NCBI GenBank assembly: GCA_039545295.1
Contig: BCIK01000015.1
Span: 124,001 to 188,000 of the forward strand
DNA length: 64,000 bases
Reading direction: 5' to 3'
Source of the DNA: Udeniomyces pyricola
Taxonomy: Eukaryota; Basidiomycota; Tremellomycetes; Cystofilobasidiales; Mrakiaceae
This document shows, piece after piece, positions 62,166-64,000 of this stretch; the first letter of the stretch is position 1; each line of letters starts with the position of its first letter. Below the pieces are notes generated by a model, which saw nothing but the letters and a program-made list of their open reading frames with translations, was not told where the DNA came from and did not search any database. The position numbers and the translations under genes were made by a program.

Positions 62166-62767
62166 GTTTGGAGGGTGAGGACTGGGGGATGAGGGACGGG
62201 GGACGGGGGATGAGGGGCGGGGCAGCTGGCTAAGTAATAAGTGGCTCTGCTGGGTTGAGTAATTGCAGGAGCCAGATGGGACTCTGCTTCAACCGAATCC
62301 ATCAATCAACCCAGACGCGCGCGCGTGCGCCGTCATTTCCAATGCGGCCAAAAATGTCACAGCCCTGCACAGCCTGTAAGAAGCCTTGCCATGATCGTGA
62401 TTGAATCATCAATAGTCTCTGTCTGCCATTGATATAATAACGTCTCCCCCATTCAAGATATCATCATCACCTGCCCATCCATATATGATGCATGTGTATG
62501 TATATATGTACATATATATGTACATATATACACACACTATCATCCATCACATTATCGCTCATCAACACAGCACAACTCACGCCAAGCTGAGCACCACCGC
62601 CGATATGACCAGCGGGCCCAGTCGGAATCACACATCCAGCCTAAAAAGAAACGAAAGAAATGAAAACTCCAGCACGAACGGGACGAACCGAAATTTCCTC
62701 CCAACGCGGCTCTCGCCGCCCCTCGCCCCTTCCCTCGCATCCACCACTCCAGTCCTCCTTCATCGCC
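62166..62767. promoter_or_regulatory. Divergent promoter between RFA1 and the SRP40-like gene
   Basis: About 600 nt with a G-rich patch next to the RFA1 start (62170-62222), an alternating GC block (ACGCGCGCGCGTGCGCCG, 62315-62332), a GGCCAAAAATG stretch and a TATATGTACA repeat at 62499-62531. The GC block resembles MCB/E2F-type sites that control replication genes in fungi, but no exact ACGCGT core is present. Confidence 0.45.
62499..62531. repeat. TATATGTACA tandem repeat
   Basis: Two to three near-identical TATATGTACATA units close to the SRP40-like gene start. Directly visible. Confidence 0.75.
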
Positions 62768-64000
62768 ATGTCCGACAACGAGACCCTCACCCGTACGCCA
62801 CCGCCTTTAACATTCCAACCCTTCATCACCTCCCATGCCGCCTCGGTGGTCAACCCAATCGTTTACTTGCTCACGCCCACATGACTCTTCCTCCCTCCCT
62901 CTCTCCCCCACCTTCCTCCCCTCTTGATTCATTCCCCTTCTCTTTCGATACGCTCCTTCAGAGACCTACCGACTCATCCACTCTTTCCTCTCCTCGCGAG
63001 GGCATGTCAAGACAGCCTCTGCCCTTCGCAAGGAGTCCAAGTCCATTGTCGACCTCGACACCCCGCTCACCGTTACCCAGGGCGTCAAGGGCCTGCTCGA
63101 GCTCGTCGCCGCATCCAGGAAGGCGTGAGTCTTTGGTTCCCTATCCTATCACTTCAGAAACATAGATGTTGGCCGATTAGGTGCCATTGGATTGGGATTT
63201 GGTCGATAGGGTCCCATGTCGTTCCCCGTGCATTGCTTTGACTTGCTGACGCGATGGTTGCTTTGACTCGTATCAGTGAGGCCGACGACGACGACTCGTC
63301 TTCCTCGAGCTCTTCTTCCTCGTCTTCTTCTTCTTCCTCATCCTCGTCGTCGTCTTCTTCCTCATCCTCGTCGTCGTCTTCTTCATCGTCTTCGAGCAGC
63401 GACTCCTCTTCGTCTTCCTCTGACTCGGACGATGAGGTCGAGGACAAGCCTCAGCAGACCTCTGCTCCTTCGACTGCGACCCTCGATACTTCTTCGTCGT
63501 CTTCCGATTCGGACTCGGACGCGGATGACGAGTCCGATGACGCGACCGTCGTCAAGGTCGCTCCTGGAGTCGTCGTCATCGTCAAGGACGTCGAGATGAA
63601 GGAGGCTGAGAGCAGCAGCGATAGCGACAGCGACAGCGATTCCTCTAGTAGCAGCTCTAGCAGCAGCTCTAGCTCGAGCAGTTCCAGCTCGGGTTCGTTC
63701 CCTCTCTTTTCCCCTACCTGCCTGCTCGCTCGACGCGTCGTCTTGGTCCTTGGGCTGTCAGAGCATTGACAATAGAGACTAATCTTCCCAACTCCTTTCT
63801 TTGACGTTACTTAGACGAAAGTAGTGAGGACGAGAAGCCTGCTGCTGTGACCCCTGCTGCTAAGGCCAAGAAAGCGAAGAAAACCAAGAAGGGTTCGTGA
63901 CTCTCTGATGTCTCATTGCTTTCATTATGTTTGTTTGTGTGATGGTACCGGACATTTGAACGCTGTCGTCACCATGCCTGTGATGAGGTCAAAACGTTGA
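62768..64000 (+). CDS. SRP40/Nopp140-like nucleolar phosphoprotein (3' truncated by window end)
   Basis: Exons 62768-62792, 62962-63124, 63277-63692 and 63815-63892 keep frame; the next donor (GTTCGT at 63893) leads out of the window, so the C-terminal SRP40 domain is not seen. The N-terminus carries a LisH-like helical motif (TYRLIHSFLSSRGHVKTASA, LRKESKSIVDLDTPL) as in Nopp140/SRP40, followed by long acidic serine tracts punctuated by Asp/Glu (typical CK2 targets) and a Lys/Ala/Pro basic segment (AAKAKKAKKTKKG). Nopp140-type proteins chaperone snoRNPs in nucleolus and Cajal bodies. The serine tract uses mixed TCT, TCG, TCC and AGC codons, so it is a protein-level rather than a nucleotide-level repeat. 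Calling it SRP40 depends on the unseen C-terminus. Confidence 0.8.

Noticed and set aside
63254..63769. Serine-repeat region as a microsatellite or CRISPR-like repeat
   Set aside because: Codons vary (TCT, TCG, TCC, AGC), the frame is kept between spliced exons, and it fits the acidic-serine tract of SRP40/Nopp140.

Overview
The window is nuclear DNA from a filamentous or yeast-like fungus, almost certainly a basidiomycete. Genes carry many short introns (mostly 60-180 nt, donors mainly GTACGT, GTGAGT or GTAAGT), the coding sequence is GC-moderate, and the recognisable proteins look basidiomycete-like: an HMG-box with an extended helix 1-2 loop, an Akr1-type palmitoyltransferase and a very long PPR protein. 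I could not fix the order or genus. There is no bacterial-style operon, CRISPR array, recognisable transposon or tRNA that I could support. I read 14 protein genes. For 13 of them I hand-built exon chains that keep one reading frame from start to stop (or to the window edge); the gene at 23946-25042 remains unresolved.

Layout. 161-6819 (+): 18-exon FUSC/aromatic-acid-exporter-like membrane protein. 7576-13944 (-): 1758-residue PPR protein, probably mitochondrial. 15102-19769 (+): AKR1-type ankyrin/DHHC palmitoyltransferase. 20912-23239 (-): indoleamine 2,3-dioxygenase. 23946-25042 (+): unknown, model uncertain. 25726-26707 (+): small predicted mitochondrial single-span coiled-coil protein. 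27831-31903 (-): HMG-box transcription factor. 35864-40536 (+): meiotic axis protein HOP1 with HORMA, SQ/TQ cluster and PHD-like domains in 22 exons. 41239-42617 (-): unknown Ser/Pro-rich protein. 45898-47652 (-): F-box protein. 48640-54692 (-): SIT4-phosphatase-associated SAPS protein. 55190-57608 (-): F-actin capping protein beta. 58533-62165 (-): RPA large subunit. 62768 to the right edge (+): SRP40/Nopp140-like nucleolar protein, cut by the window end.

Functionally this is a mixed housekeeping stretch (palmitoylation, kynurenine pathway, phosphatase regulation, actin capping, DNA replication, nucleolus). A sexual/meiotic pair sits in the middle: an HMG-box factor and HOP1, divergently transcribed across about 4 kb without a supported gene. 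The least ordinary features are the exon structure of HOP1 (12-nt and 20-nt internal exons and two introns with GC donors), other tiny exons in neighbouring genes, a few introns far longer than the rest, poly-C tracts in introns, and a DHHC domain lacking one zinc-ligand cysteine. Gene-free stretches consist mainly of purine-rich, poly-G/C, poly-A and short tandem-repeat sequence. All exon boundaries are inferred by eye from frame, splice consensus and recalled family patterns, not from transcripts or database searches.
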